A stretch of DNA of 64,000 nt, from assembly GCA_026982705.1 (NCBI GenBank), contig JALSGP010000014.1, positions 1-64,000 on the forward strand. Direction: 5' to 3'. Positions 57,515 to 64,000 of this stretch are shown one piece after another. Below the pieces are notes generated by a model. The model was not told the origin of the DNA, did not search any database, and saw only the letters and a list, made by a program, of their open reading frames with translations. The stretch is from Alphaproteobacteria bacterium (lineage in GTDB: Bacteria > Pseudomonadota > Alphaproteobacteria > Geminicoccales > Geminicoccaceae). Both the position numbers and the translations under genes were made by a program. Position 1 is the first letter of the stretch, and every line of letters begins with the position of its first letter.

Positions 57515-57913
57515 ATGGAGCCGGTGCCGTCGTCGCGAGGGGCCGCATCCACTTCCATGGGGAACGGAACGTGGCGCCGTTGGGCCATGGTCGGCTGGAC
57601 GGCGGCGTGGGTGATGGTCGGGGTGGCGATGTTGATCCCCGCACCGGATACCCCGGTCTCCGACCGGCTGATCCATTTCGCCGTCTTCTTCGTGATGACC
57701 GGCGCCGCTCTCGCCTTCTGCCTCACCCACCGCGCCCTGCTGGGCGTCACCGCTCTGGCGCTGGCCCTCGCCGCCGGTCTCGAATACGCCCAGAGTCTCG
57801 TGCCCTGGCGCCACTTCGATCTCCTCGACATGGGCGCCAATTTCGCCGGCGTCCTGTCGGGCTATGTGGTGGCGGCGGCGCTGCTGCTGGCGTCCCCGCG
57901 CCGCGCCGGCTGA
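57515..57913 (+). CDS. VanZ-like membrane protein
   Basis: This protein has four hydrophobic segments (WAMVGWTAAWVMVGVAMLI, LIHFAVFFVMTGAALAFCL, LLGVTALALALAAGLEYAQS, FAGVLSGYVVAAALLLA). The motif DRLIHFAVFFVMTGAAL and the EYAQSLVPWRHFDLLDMGANFAG end are VanZ-family features. Function of stand-alone VanZ proteins is mostly unknown. It has 132 residues from 57515 or 118 from the ATG at 57557, and I consider the second start equally likely. It diverges from the TAXI gene. Confidence 0.8.
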   Translation: MEPVPSSRGAASTSMGNGTWRRWAMVGWTAAWVMVGVAMLIPAPDTPVSDRLIHFAVFFVMTGAALAFCLTHRALLGVTALALALAAGLEYAQSLVPWRHFDLLDMGANFAGVLSGYVVAAALLLASPRRAG

Positions 57914-57935
57914 GGTCGCGGGATCCGGTCCCTTT

Positions 57936-58400
57936 CTAGTCCCTGCGCGCCTCCGGTCGCCAGGCCGCCTCCAGGACCGGCCACAGTCCCGTGAGGTCGT
58001 AGCCGGCGCGCGCCGCCGCCTCCACGATCTCCGCGGGCGGCCGGCGGCCGGCGGTGGCCAGCGCCCACAGATGGCAGGAGCGGGTGCCGCTGCGGCAGTA
58101 GAGCAGCCAGGGACCTTCGGTGGTGGCGAGGGTGCGGCGCAGGGCCTCCACGTGATCCGGGAAGATGGCGCCGGAGACCACCGGCAGATGGACGTAGGCG
58201 AGACCGGCCGCCTCCGCCGCCGTCCGCGCCTCCGCCGAGTCGAGCTGTCCCACCGCCTCCCCGTCCGGCCGGTTGTTGATCACCGTGCGGATGCCCAGGG
58301 CCGCCGCCGCGGCAAAGTCGGCGGTCTCCAGCTGGGGCGCCACCCACACCTCCGCGGTGAGGCGTCGGAACTTGCCCGCAGCGTGGCCGTCCACCTCCAT
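57936..58400 (-). CDS. TIGR01244/DUF442 family phosphatase-like protein
   Basis: This 154-residue protein has a dual-specificity phosphatase-like fold with the active-site loop LLYCRSGTRSCHLWAL (Cys-x5-Arg). Earlier motifs are RLTAEVWVAPQLE, GIRTVINNRPDGE and AGLAYVHLPVVSG. It matches the DUF442 family called BLH or TIGR01244 sulfur transferase, often found near sulfur or metallo-beta-lactamase genes. Whether it is a phosphatase or sulfurtransferase is open. It lies 77 bases after lepA on the same strand. Confidence 0.85.
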   Translation of the reverse strand: MEVDGHAAGKFRRLTAEVWVAPQLETADFAAAAALGIRTVINNRPDGEAVGQLDSAEARTAAEAAGLAYVHLPVVSGAIFPDHVEALRRTLATTEGPWLLYCRSGTRSCHLWALATAGRRPPAEIVEAAARAGYDLTGLWPVLEAAWRPEARRD

Positions 58401-58477
58401 GCCCCCTCCTCCTCGGCTCCCATCCCCTATACCGGGACGCCGCCGGCGGGTCCACGCGGCGCCGCGCCGCTCCGTCC

Positions 58478-60274
58478 TCAGCCCACCTTGAGGGCGGCGA
58501 GGAAGGCCTCCTGGGGGATCTCCACCTTCCCCACCTGGCGCATGCGCTTCTTGCCCTCCTTCTGCCGCTCCAGCAGCTTGCGCTTGCGGGTCACGTCGCC
58601 GCCGTAGCACTTGGCGGTGACGTCCTTGCGCAGCGCCCGGACGCGCTCGCTGGCGACGATCCGCGAGCCGATGGCGGCCTGGATGCGCACCTCGAAGAGC
58701 TGGCGCGGGATCAGCTCCTTCAGCTTCTCGCACATGGCCCGCCCCCGCTGCTCGGCCATGCGCCGGTGGACGATCATGGAGAGGGATTCCACCGGCTCGC
58801 CGTTGACCAGGATGCGCAGCTTCACGAGATCGCTCTCGCGATAGCCCTCCATCTGGTAGTCGAAACTGGCGTAGCCGCGGCTCACCGACTTGAGACGGTC
58901 GTAGAAATCGTAGACCACCTCGTTGAGAGGCAGCAGATAGACCACCATCGCCCGGCTGCCCACCCAGGTGAGCTCCACCTGTTCGCCGCGCCGCTGTTCG
59001 CAGAGTTCCAGCACCGCACCCAGATACCGCTCCGGCACCAGGATGGTGGCGCGGATGTAGGGCTCCTCGATCTTCACGATGCGCGTGGGATCGGGATAGT
59101 CGGCCGGATTGTGCAGCTCCCGCACCGTTCCGTCGGTCAGATGCACGCGATAGACCACCGAGGGCGCGGTGATCACCAGATCGAGGCCGAACTCCCGCTC
59201 CAGCCGCTCCTGCACGATCTCGAGATGCAGCAGCCCCAGGAAGCCGCAGCGGAAGCCCAGGCCCAGCGCGGCCGAGGTCTCCGGCTCGTAGACGAAGCTG
59301 GCGTCGTTGAGGCGCAGCTTGGCGAGGCTCTCGCGGAGCTGGTCGTAGTCCTTGGTGTCCACCGGAAAGATGCCGCAGAACACCACCGGATGGCTCGGCT
59401 GGAAGCCGGGCAGCGGTTCCGGCGCCGGCCGGCGGTCGTCCGTCACCGTGTCGCCCACGCGGGCATGGGCGATCTCCTTGATGCCGGCGGTGAGGAAGCC
59501 GATCTCGCCGGGGCCGAGGTCCGTGACCTCCCGCGGCTTGGGGGTGAACACGCCCACCCGGTCGACGGTGTAGACGGCGCCGGTGCCCATGAAGCGGATG
59601 CGCTGCCCCCGGCGCAGAGTGCCGTCCTTCACCCGCACCAGCGTCACCACCCCCACGTAGGGATCGTACCAGGAATCCACCACCAGCGCCCGCAGCGGCG
59701 CCTCCGCCTCGCCCCTGGGCGGCGGCAGGCGCCGGACGATGGCCTCCAGCAGCGCGTCCACCCCCTCGCCGGTCTTGGCCGAGATCAGCAGCGCGTCCTC
59801 GGCGTCGAGGCCGATGATGTCCTCGATCTGCCGCCGCACGCGCTCGGGATCGGCCGCCGGCAGATCGATCTTGTTGAGCACCGGCAGGATCTCGAGGTCG
59901 GCGTCGATGGCCTGATAGGCGTTGGCGAGGGTCTGGGCCTCCACGCCCTGGGTGGCGTCCACCAGCAGGATCGCACCCTCGCAGGCGCGCAGGGAACGCG
60001 AGACCTCGTAGGAGAAGTCCACGTGGCCGGGCGTATCCACGAGGTTCAGCACGTAGGTCTCGCCGTCGCGCGCCTCGTAGACCAGCCGGACCGTCTGGGC
60101 CTTGATGGTGATGCCCCGCTCGCGCTCGATGTCCATGGAATCGAGCACCTGCGAGGTCATCTCCCGCGGATCGAGGGCCCCGCAGCGCTCGATCAGACGG
60201 TCGGCGAGGGTCGACTTGCCGTGGTCGATGTGGGCGACGATGGCGAAATTGCGGATCCTGGCGAGATCGGTCAT
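58478..60274 (-). CDS. lepA: Translation elongation factor 4
   Basis: This 598-residue GTPase has the LepA layout: [18 protein letters not shown] (G1), [31 protein letters not shown] (G3), [13 protein letters not shown] (G4), and the LepA-specific C-terminal domain ([32 protein letters not shown]). It is thought to back-translocate or rescue ribosomes under stress. ATG start; downstream of pheT by 24 bases on the same strand. Confidence 0.97.
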   Translation of the reverse strand: MTDLARIRNFAIVAHIDHGKSTLADRLIERCGALDPREMTSQVLDSMDIERERGITIKAQTVRLVYEARDGETYVLNLVDTPGHVDFSYEVSRSLRACEGAILLVDATQGVEAQTLANAYQAIDADLEILPVLNKIDLPAADPERVRRQIEDIIGLDAEDALLISAKTGEGVDALLEAIVRRLPPPRGEAEAPLRALVVDSWYDPYVGVVTLVRVKDGTLRRGQRIRFMGTGAVYTVDRVGVFTPKPREVTDLGPGEIGFLTAGIKEIAHARVGDTVTDDRRPAPEPLPGFQPSHPVVFCGIFPVDTKDYDQLRESLAKLRLNDASFVYEPETSAALGLGFRCGFLGLLHLEIVQERLEREFGLDLVITAPSVVYRVHLTDGTVRELHNPADYPDPTRIVKIEEPYIRATILVPERYLGAVLELCEQRRGEQVELTWVGSRAMVVYLLPLNEVVYDFYDRLKSVSRGYASFDYQMEGYRESDLVKLRILVNGEPVESLSMIVHRRMAEQRGRAMCEKLKELIPRQLFEVRIQAAIGSRIVASERVRALRKDVTAKCYGGDVTRKRKLLERQKEGKKRMRQVGKVEIPQEAFLAALKVG

Positions 60275-60298
60275 GGACGACGCGTGTCGCGCACCTCC

Positions 60299-62704
60299 TC
60301 ACGATCCGCCGCGCAGCACCGCCCCGAGGCGCCGCGCGGCCTCCTCGACGATATGGTTCGCCACACGCTCGATTTCCGCCTCGGTGAGGGTGTGGTCCGG
60401 CGCCTGCAGGCGCACCGTCACCGCCAGCGACTTCCGCCCCTCCGGCACGCCGGGGCCGGTGTAGACGTCGAACAGCCGCACCTCGCGCACCAGCCGGCCG
60501 CCGGCGCGCCTCACCACCTCCAAGAGCTCGCCCGCCGGCACGTCACGGTCCACGAGGAAGGCGAAGTCGCGGTCCGACGGCGGATAAGGCAGCGGCTCCA
60601 GCGGCGGACGGGTGCGGCCGCGGCGGGCCCGGGGCCGCGGCAGGTCCTCGAGGTCGAACTCGAAGGCGCACACCGGCACCTCGATCTCGAAGCGCTCCAA
60701 CACCGCCGGATGGATCTCGCCGAAGACGCCCACCACCTTCCGTCCCAGCGCCACCACCGCCGAACGGCCGGGATGGTACCAGCCCGGCGCCTCCCGCCGC
60801 ACCTGCAGCGCCTCCGTGCGCACCCCGAGATCGGCCAGGATGGCGTAGAGGTCGGCCTTGGCGTCGAGGGCGTCCACCGGCCGCCGCGGCTCCGCCCAGT
60901 GGCGCGGCGCGACATCGCCGAAGCGCAGCCCGGCGAGGGTGGTGCGCTGGGCGCCCGGCGTGCCGGCGAGGAAGCGCGGCCCCAGCTCGAACAGCGCCCC
61001 CTGTTCGTGCTTGCGGGCGAGATTGCGGGCGACGGCGACCAGCAGCCCCGGCAGCAGCGACGGTCTGAGGGCATCCAGTTCCGAAGAGAGGGGATTGCGT
61101 AGCCGCACCGGTGCCTCCGCCCCGAACAGACGGGCGTGGTCGGCGGACACGAAGGACCAGGTGACGGCCTCCACCAGCCCCTGCGCCGCCGCCGCCCGCC
61201 GGGCGTCCGCCCGCAGCCTCTGCTCCGGCGTGAGCCGGACCGGTGAGACCGCCTCGGTGCGGGTCACCGGCACCGGCGGGATGCGGTCGTAGCCGTGGAT
61301 GCGGGTGAGCTCCTCGACGATGCAGGCCTCGCTCTCGACGTCACGGCGCCAGCTCGGCACCGTGAGTCGCAGCACCTCCGGCCCACCCTCGACGCCGAAG
61401 CCCAGCGCCCGCAGGATGCGGACCGTCTCCTCCGGCTCCAGTTCGATGCCGCCGAGACGGCGCAACTGGTCGGTGCGGAATTCGAGGATCCGCCGCGTCT
61501 CCGGCACCCGGCCCGCCACCACCGCCGGTCCCGCCTCGCCGCCGCACAGCTCCAGGATGAGCTGCGTGGCGAAGGCGCAGCCCGGCATCACCATGGCGGG
61601 ATCGAGCCCGCGCTCGAAGCGGGTGCGGGCATCGGATTCCAGCCCCAGCCGGCGGCCGGTGCGGGCGATGCGGACGGGATCGAAGATGGCCACCTCGAGG
61701 AGGACGTTGCGGGTCTCCTCGGTGACCCCGGTGCTCTCGCCGCCCATGATGCCGGCGAGGCTGACGGGACCGGTGTCGTCACAGATGACGATGTCGCCGT
61801 CGTCGAGTTCGTATTCGCGCCCGTCCAGGGCCACCAGCCGCTCGCCGCGGCGGGCGAAGCGCAGCACCAGATCGCCGCGCAGGCGGTCGGCGTCGAAGAC
61901 GTGGAGCGGCCGCCCCAGATCGAACATCACATAGTTGGTGATGTCCACCAGCGCGGAGATGGGCCGGAGCCCGATGGCGCGCAGACGGCGCTGCAGCCAG
62001 GGCGGGCTCGGGCGGTTGGTGACGCCGCGGACGATGCGCCCCACGAAGACCGGGCAGGCCACCTCCTCCTCGCCGTCGAAGGCGCGGTGGATGGCGGGGC
62101 CCGGCGCCCCCCGTGCCGGCACGTCGCGGATCTCCCGCGGCCTCGGGGTCCCGCGGCCGGCCGCCGCCAGATCGCGGGCGATCCCCATCACGCCGAAGCA
62201 GTCGGCGCGATTGGGCGTCACGGCCACGTCGAACACCGGCCCCTCGAGGCCGAGGGCCACCGCCGCCGGCGTGCCGATCTCCCATTCGCCCTCGAGCTCG
62301 ACGATGCCGGTGTGATCGTCGCCGATGTCGAGCTCGCGGGCCGAACACAGCATGCCCCGGCTCTCCACGCCGCGGATCACCGCCCGCTTGAGGACCTGTC
62401 CGGTGCCGGGGATCACCGCCCCCTCGGGGGCGAAGATGCCGTACATGCCGGCGCGAGCGTTGGGCGCCCCGCACACCACCCGCACCGTGCCCTCGCGGGT
62501 GCGCACGGTGCACAGCTTGAGGCGGTCGGCGTTGGGATGGGGTCGGCACTCCTCCACATAGGCCACGGTGAAGGGGGCGAGGCGGGCGGCCGGATCCTCC
62601 ACCGCCTCCACCTCGAGGCCGATCATGGTGAGGGTATGGGCCAGCTCCTCGGCACTCGCGTCCGTCTCCAGATGCTCCCGCAGCCAGGGCAGGGTGAACT
62701 TCAT
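60299..62704 (-). CDS. pheT: Phenylalanyl-tRNA synthetase beta subunit
   Basis: This 801-residue subunit has the EMAP/tRNA-binding domain ([21 protein letters not shown]), B3/B4 editing domain ([41 protein letters not shown]), B5, a catalytic-like domain ([13 protein letters not shown]) and a C-terminal FDX-ACB anticodon-binding domain. It forms a heterotetramer with PheS. Its first codon overlaps the stop of pheS by 4 bases. Confidence 0.97.
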   Translation of the reverse strand: MKFTLPWLREHLETDASAEELAHTLTMIGLEVEAVEDPAARLAPFTVAYVEECRPHPNADRLKLCTVRTREGTVRVVCGAPNARAGMYGIFAPEGAVIPGTGQVLKRAVIRGVESRGMLCSARELDIGDDHTGIVELEGEWEIGTPAAVALGLEGPVFDVAVTPNRADCFGVMGIARDLAAAGRGTPRPREIRDVPARGAPGPAIHRAFDGEEEVACPVFVGRIVRGVTNRPSPPWLQRRLRAIGLRPISALVDITNYVMFDLGRPLHVFDADRLRGDLVLRFARRGERLVALDGREYELDDGDIVICDDTGPVSLAGIMGGESTGVTEETRNVLLEVAIFDPVRIARTGRRLGLESDARTRFERGLDPAMVMPGCAFATQLILELCGGEAGPAVVAGRVPETRRILEFRTDQLRRLGGIELEPEETVRILRALGFGVEGGPEVLRLTVPSWRRDVESEACIVEELTRIHGYDRIPPVPVTRTEAVSPVRLTPEQRLRADARRAAAAQGLVEAVTWSFVSADHARLFGAEAPVRLRNPLSSELDALRPSLLPGLLVAVARNLARKHEQGALFELGPRFLAGTPGAQRTTLAGLRFGDVAPRHWAEPRRPVDALDAKADLYAILADLGVRTEALQVRREAPGWYHPGRSAVVALGRKVVGVFGEIHPAVLERFEIEVPVCAFEFDLEDLPRPRARRGRTRPPLEPLPYPPSDRDFAFLVDRDVPAGELLEVVRRAGGRLVREVRLFDVYTGPGVPEGRKSLAVTVRLQAPDHTLTEAEIERVANHIVEEAARRLGAVLRGGS

Positions 62705-63792
62705 CGCGACAGTCCCCCCCAGGTGGTGGGCACCTCCAGGGGCAGGAAGCCGTAGTGGCGCAGCCAGCGGAGATCGCCCTCGAAGAAGGTGCGCAGGTCG
62801 GGGATGCCGTACTTCAGCATGGCGAAGCGGTCGACGCCGAGGCCGAAGGCGAAACCCTGCCAGATGTCCGGATCGAGGCCCACCGTCTCCAGCACCCGCG
62901 GATGGACCATGCCGCAGCCCAGCACCTCCAGCCAGTCGTCCCCCTCGCCCACCACCAGCCGGCCCTCCTCGCGCCGGCAGCCCACGTCCATCTCCGCCGA
63001 CGGCTCGGTGAAGGGGAAGTAGCTGGGCCGGAAGCGCACCGGGATGTCGTCGCGCTCGAAGAAGGCGCGCACGAAGTCGATCAGACAGCCCTTGAGATGC
63101 CCCATGTGGGTGCGCCGGTCCACCAGCAGCCCCTCCACCTGGTGGAACATGGGCGTGTGGGTCATGTCGTAGTCGCGCCGGTAGACCCGGCCGGGGGCGA
63201 TGATGCGGAAGGGCGGCCGTCCCGCCTCCATGGTGCGGATCTGGACGGGACTCGTGTGGGTGCGCAGGAGACAGGGTTCGCCCTCCGGGTCCGTGGCCTC
63301 CAGGAAGAAGGTGTCCTGCATCTGGCGGGCCGGGTGCGCCGGCGGGATGTTGAGGGCGGTGAAGTTGTGGAAGTCGTCCTCCACGTCCGGCCCCTCGACC
63401 ACGGCGAAGCCCATGTCGGCGAAGATGGCGACGATCTCGTCCAGCACCTGGCTCACCGGATGGACGCGCCCCCGCGGCCGCTCGCGCGGCGGCAGGGTGA
63501 CGTCGAGGCGCTCCTCCCTGAGCCGCCGTTCCAGTGCCTCGCGGGCCAGCACCTCGCGGCGGGCGCGGATGGCCTCCTCCAGCTCGCGCTTGAGGGCGTT
63601 GACGGCACGGCCCACCTCGCGCCGCCGGTCCGGCGGCAGCCGTCCCACCCCCTTGGCCAGTTCGGTGACGCGGCCGCGACGGCCCAGCGCCTCCACCCGC
63701 ACCCGCTCCAGCGCCTCCGGGTCGGCCGCCGCCGCCACGGCGGCGAGAAAGCGCTCGCGCAGTTCCTCCACCTGCCGGCGTGCCTCGTCCAT
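62701..63792 (-). CDS. pheS: Phenylalanyl-tRNA synthetase alpha subunit
   Basis: This 363-residue catalytic subunit has an N-terminal coiled coil (about residues 1-90) and the class II core: [68 protein letters not shown] (motif 2), and [18 protein letters not shown] (motif 3). It charges tRNA-Phe. It follows rplT, in the usual rplT-pheS-pheT order. Confidence 0.97.
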   Translation of the reverse strand: MDEARRQVEELRERFLAAVAAAADPEALERVRVEALGRRGRVTELAKGVGRLPPDRRREVGRAVNALKRELEEAIRARREVLAREALERRLREERLDVTLPPRERPRGRVHPVSQVLDEIVAIFADMGFAVVEGPDVEDDFHNFTALNIPPAHPARQMQDTFFLEATDPEGEPCLLRTHTSPVQIRTMEAGRPPFRIIAPGRVYRRDYDMTHTPMFHQVEGLLVDRRTHMGHLKGCLIDFVRAFFERDDIPVRFRPSYFPFTEPSAEMDVGCRREEGRLVVGEGDDWLEVLGCGMVHPRVLETVGLDPDIWQGFAFGLGVDRFAMLKYGIPDLRTFFEGDLRWLRHYGFLPLEVPTTWGGLSR

Positions 63793-63821
63793 CGCCCTCG
63801 ATCCCCGAGCTGCATGCGAAA

Positions 63822-63840
63822 AGGGGCCGGCGCGGCCCCT
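63822..63840 (-). terminator. Terminator or attenuator between rplT and pheS
   Basis: AGGGGCC (63822-63828) and GGCCCCT (63834-63840) form a stem. On the minus strand the hairpin is followed by TTT, so it may partly end the rplT transcript before pheS. No leader peptide with Phe codons was found in the 88-base gap. Confidence 0.55.
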
Positions 63841-63880
63841 CTCTCGCCCCGCGCGGACGGGCGGCGGCGCGCCGTCCCGT

Positions 63881-64000
63881 TCACGCGGAGAGTGCGGCCC
63901 GCGCCTCCTCCACCAGCCGGCCGAAGGCGGCCGGGTCGCGGACGGCGAGATCGGCCAGCACCTTGCGGTCGATCTCGATGCCCGCCTGCCTGAGACCGTG
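63881..64000 (-). CDS. rplT: 50S ribosomal protein L20, C-terminal end (partial)
   Basis: The last 39 codons read [20 protein letters not shown] and end [11 protein letters not shown]. This is the conserved C-terminus of bL20, which binds 23S rRNA early in large-subunit assembly. The rest of the gene lies beyond the window edge. Its place before pheST is the standard infC-rpmI-rplT-pheST order. Confidence 0.93.
   Translation of the reverse strand, partial: HGLRQAGIEIDRKVLADLAVRDPAAFGRLVEEARAALSA

Overview
This is a 64 kb stretch of a very GC-rich proteobacterial chromosome, most likely an alphaproteobacterium near Rhodospirillales. The signs are a SAM-II riboswitch in front of a MetA gene, an ATP12-type F1-ATPase chaperone, a PhaR regulator, a glycine-rich RRM protein, a TIGR01244 phosphatase, and promoters of the TTGNNN-N17-TANNNT type. 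I see no transposase, phage gene, CRISPR array, rRNA or tRNA. Most of the window is ordinary chromosomal backbone with dense, often overlapping genes.

Layout. 1-6 kb looks like a decay zone: the end of an unidentified gene, a 1.3 kb stretch without a credible gene, a molybdopterin oxidoreductase, a beta-propeller pseudogene with two frameshifts and a stop, NAD kinase, and a remnant of a YafJ-type amidotransferase. 6-15 kb holds glutaryl-CoA dehydrogenase, a DUF3365 c-type haem protein, malic enzyme (MaeB) and a branched-chain amino acid type ABC transporter with a fused LivHM permease. 15-21.6 kb has a soluble hybrid histidine kinase followed by a four-gene archaic chaperone-usher pilus operon (subunit, chaperone, usher with a proline-rich N-terminal extension, short second subunit). 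21.6-24.7 kb has the SAM-II riboswitch and MetA (with the acetyl-CoA-type Glu111), a methyltransferase/gloB divergent pair, and a DUF2892 protein. 24.7-29.6 kb has a two-gene RND exporter and a monohaem cytochrome c.

29.7-35.7 kb carries a Gph-like phosphatase, the ATP12 chaperone, the yebC-ruvC-ruvA-ruvB-ybgC operon with an unidentified membrane protein in the place where tolQ often sits, and a PilZ protein. 36-44 kb has a secreted peptidoglycan-binding protein, an M20 peptidase and the yejABEF peptide importer. 44-50.4 kb has rpiB, a class II aldolase, an ATP-grasp/HAD gene pair, prfC and a GGDEF-EAL protein with a degenerate GGDEF motif. 50.4-53.2 kb is rpsF-rpsR-rplI, phaR and the RRM protein. 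53.2-57.9 kb is a TAXI-TRAP importer with a UspA partner and a VanZ-like protein. The right end is rplT (partial), pheS, pheT, lepA and a TIGR01244 phosphatase, all leftward.

Themes. Uptake of amino acids, peptides and organic acids (Liv, Yej, TRAP) sits beside enzymes of acyl-CoA and C4 metabolism and PHA regulation, which suggests a heterotroph that scavenges organic nitrogen and carbon. A PilZ receptor, an EAL phosphodiesterase, a hybrid kinase and a pilus operon in the same window make regulated surface attachment a reasonable inference. The least explained items are the stripped-down pilus operon with its unusual usher and neighbouring kinase, the ATP-grasp/HAD pair, and the RND/DUF2892/cytochrome block with a palindrome over its promoter. 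I did not find a clear wholly new system.
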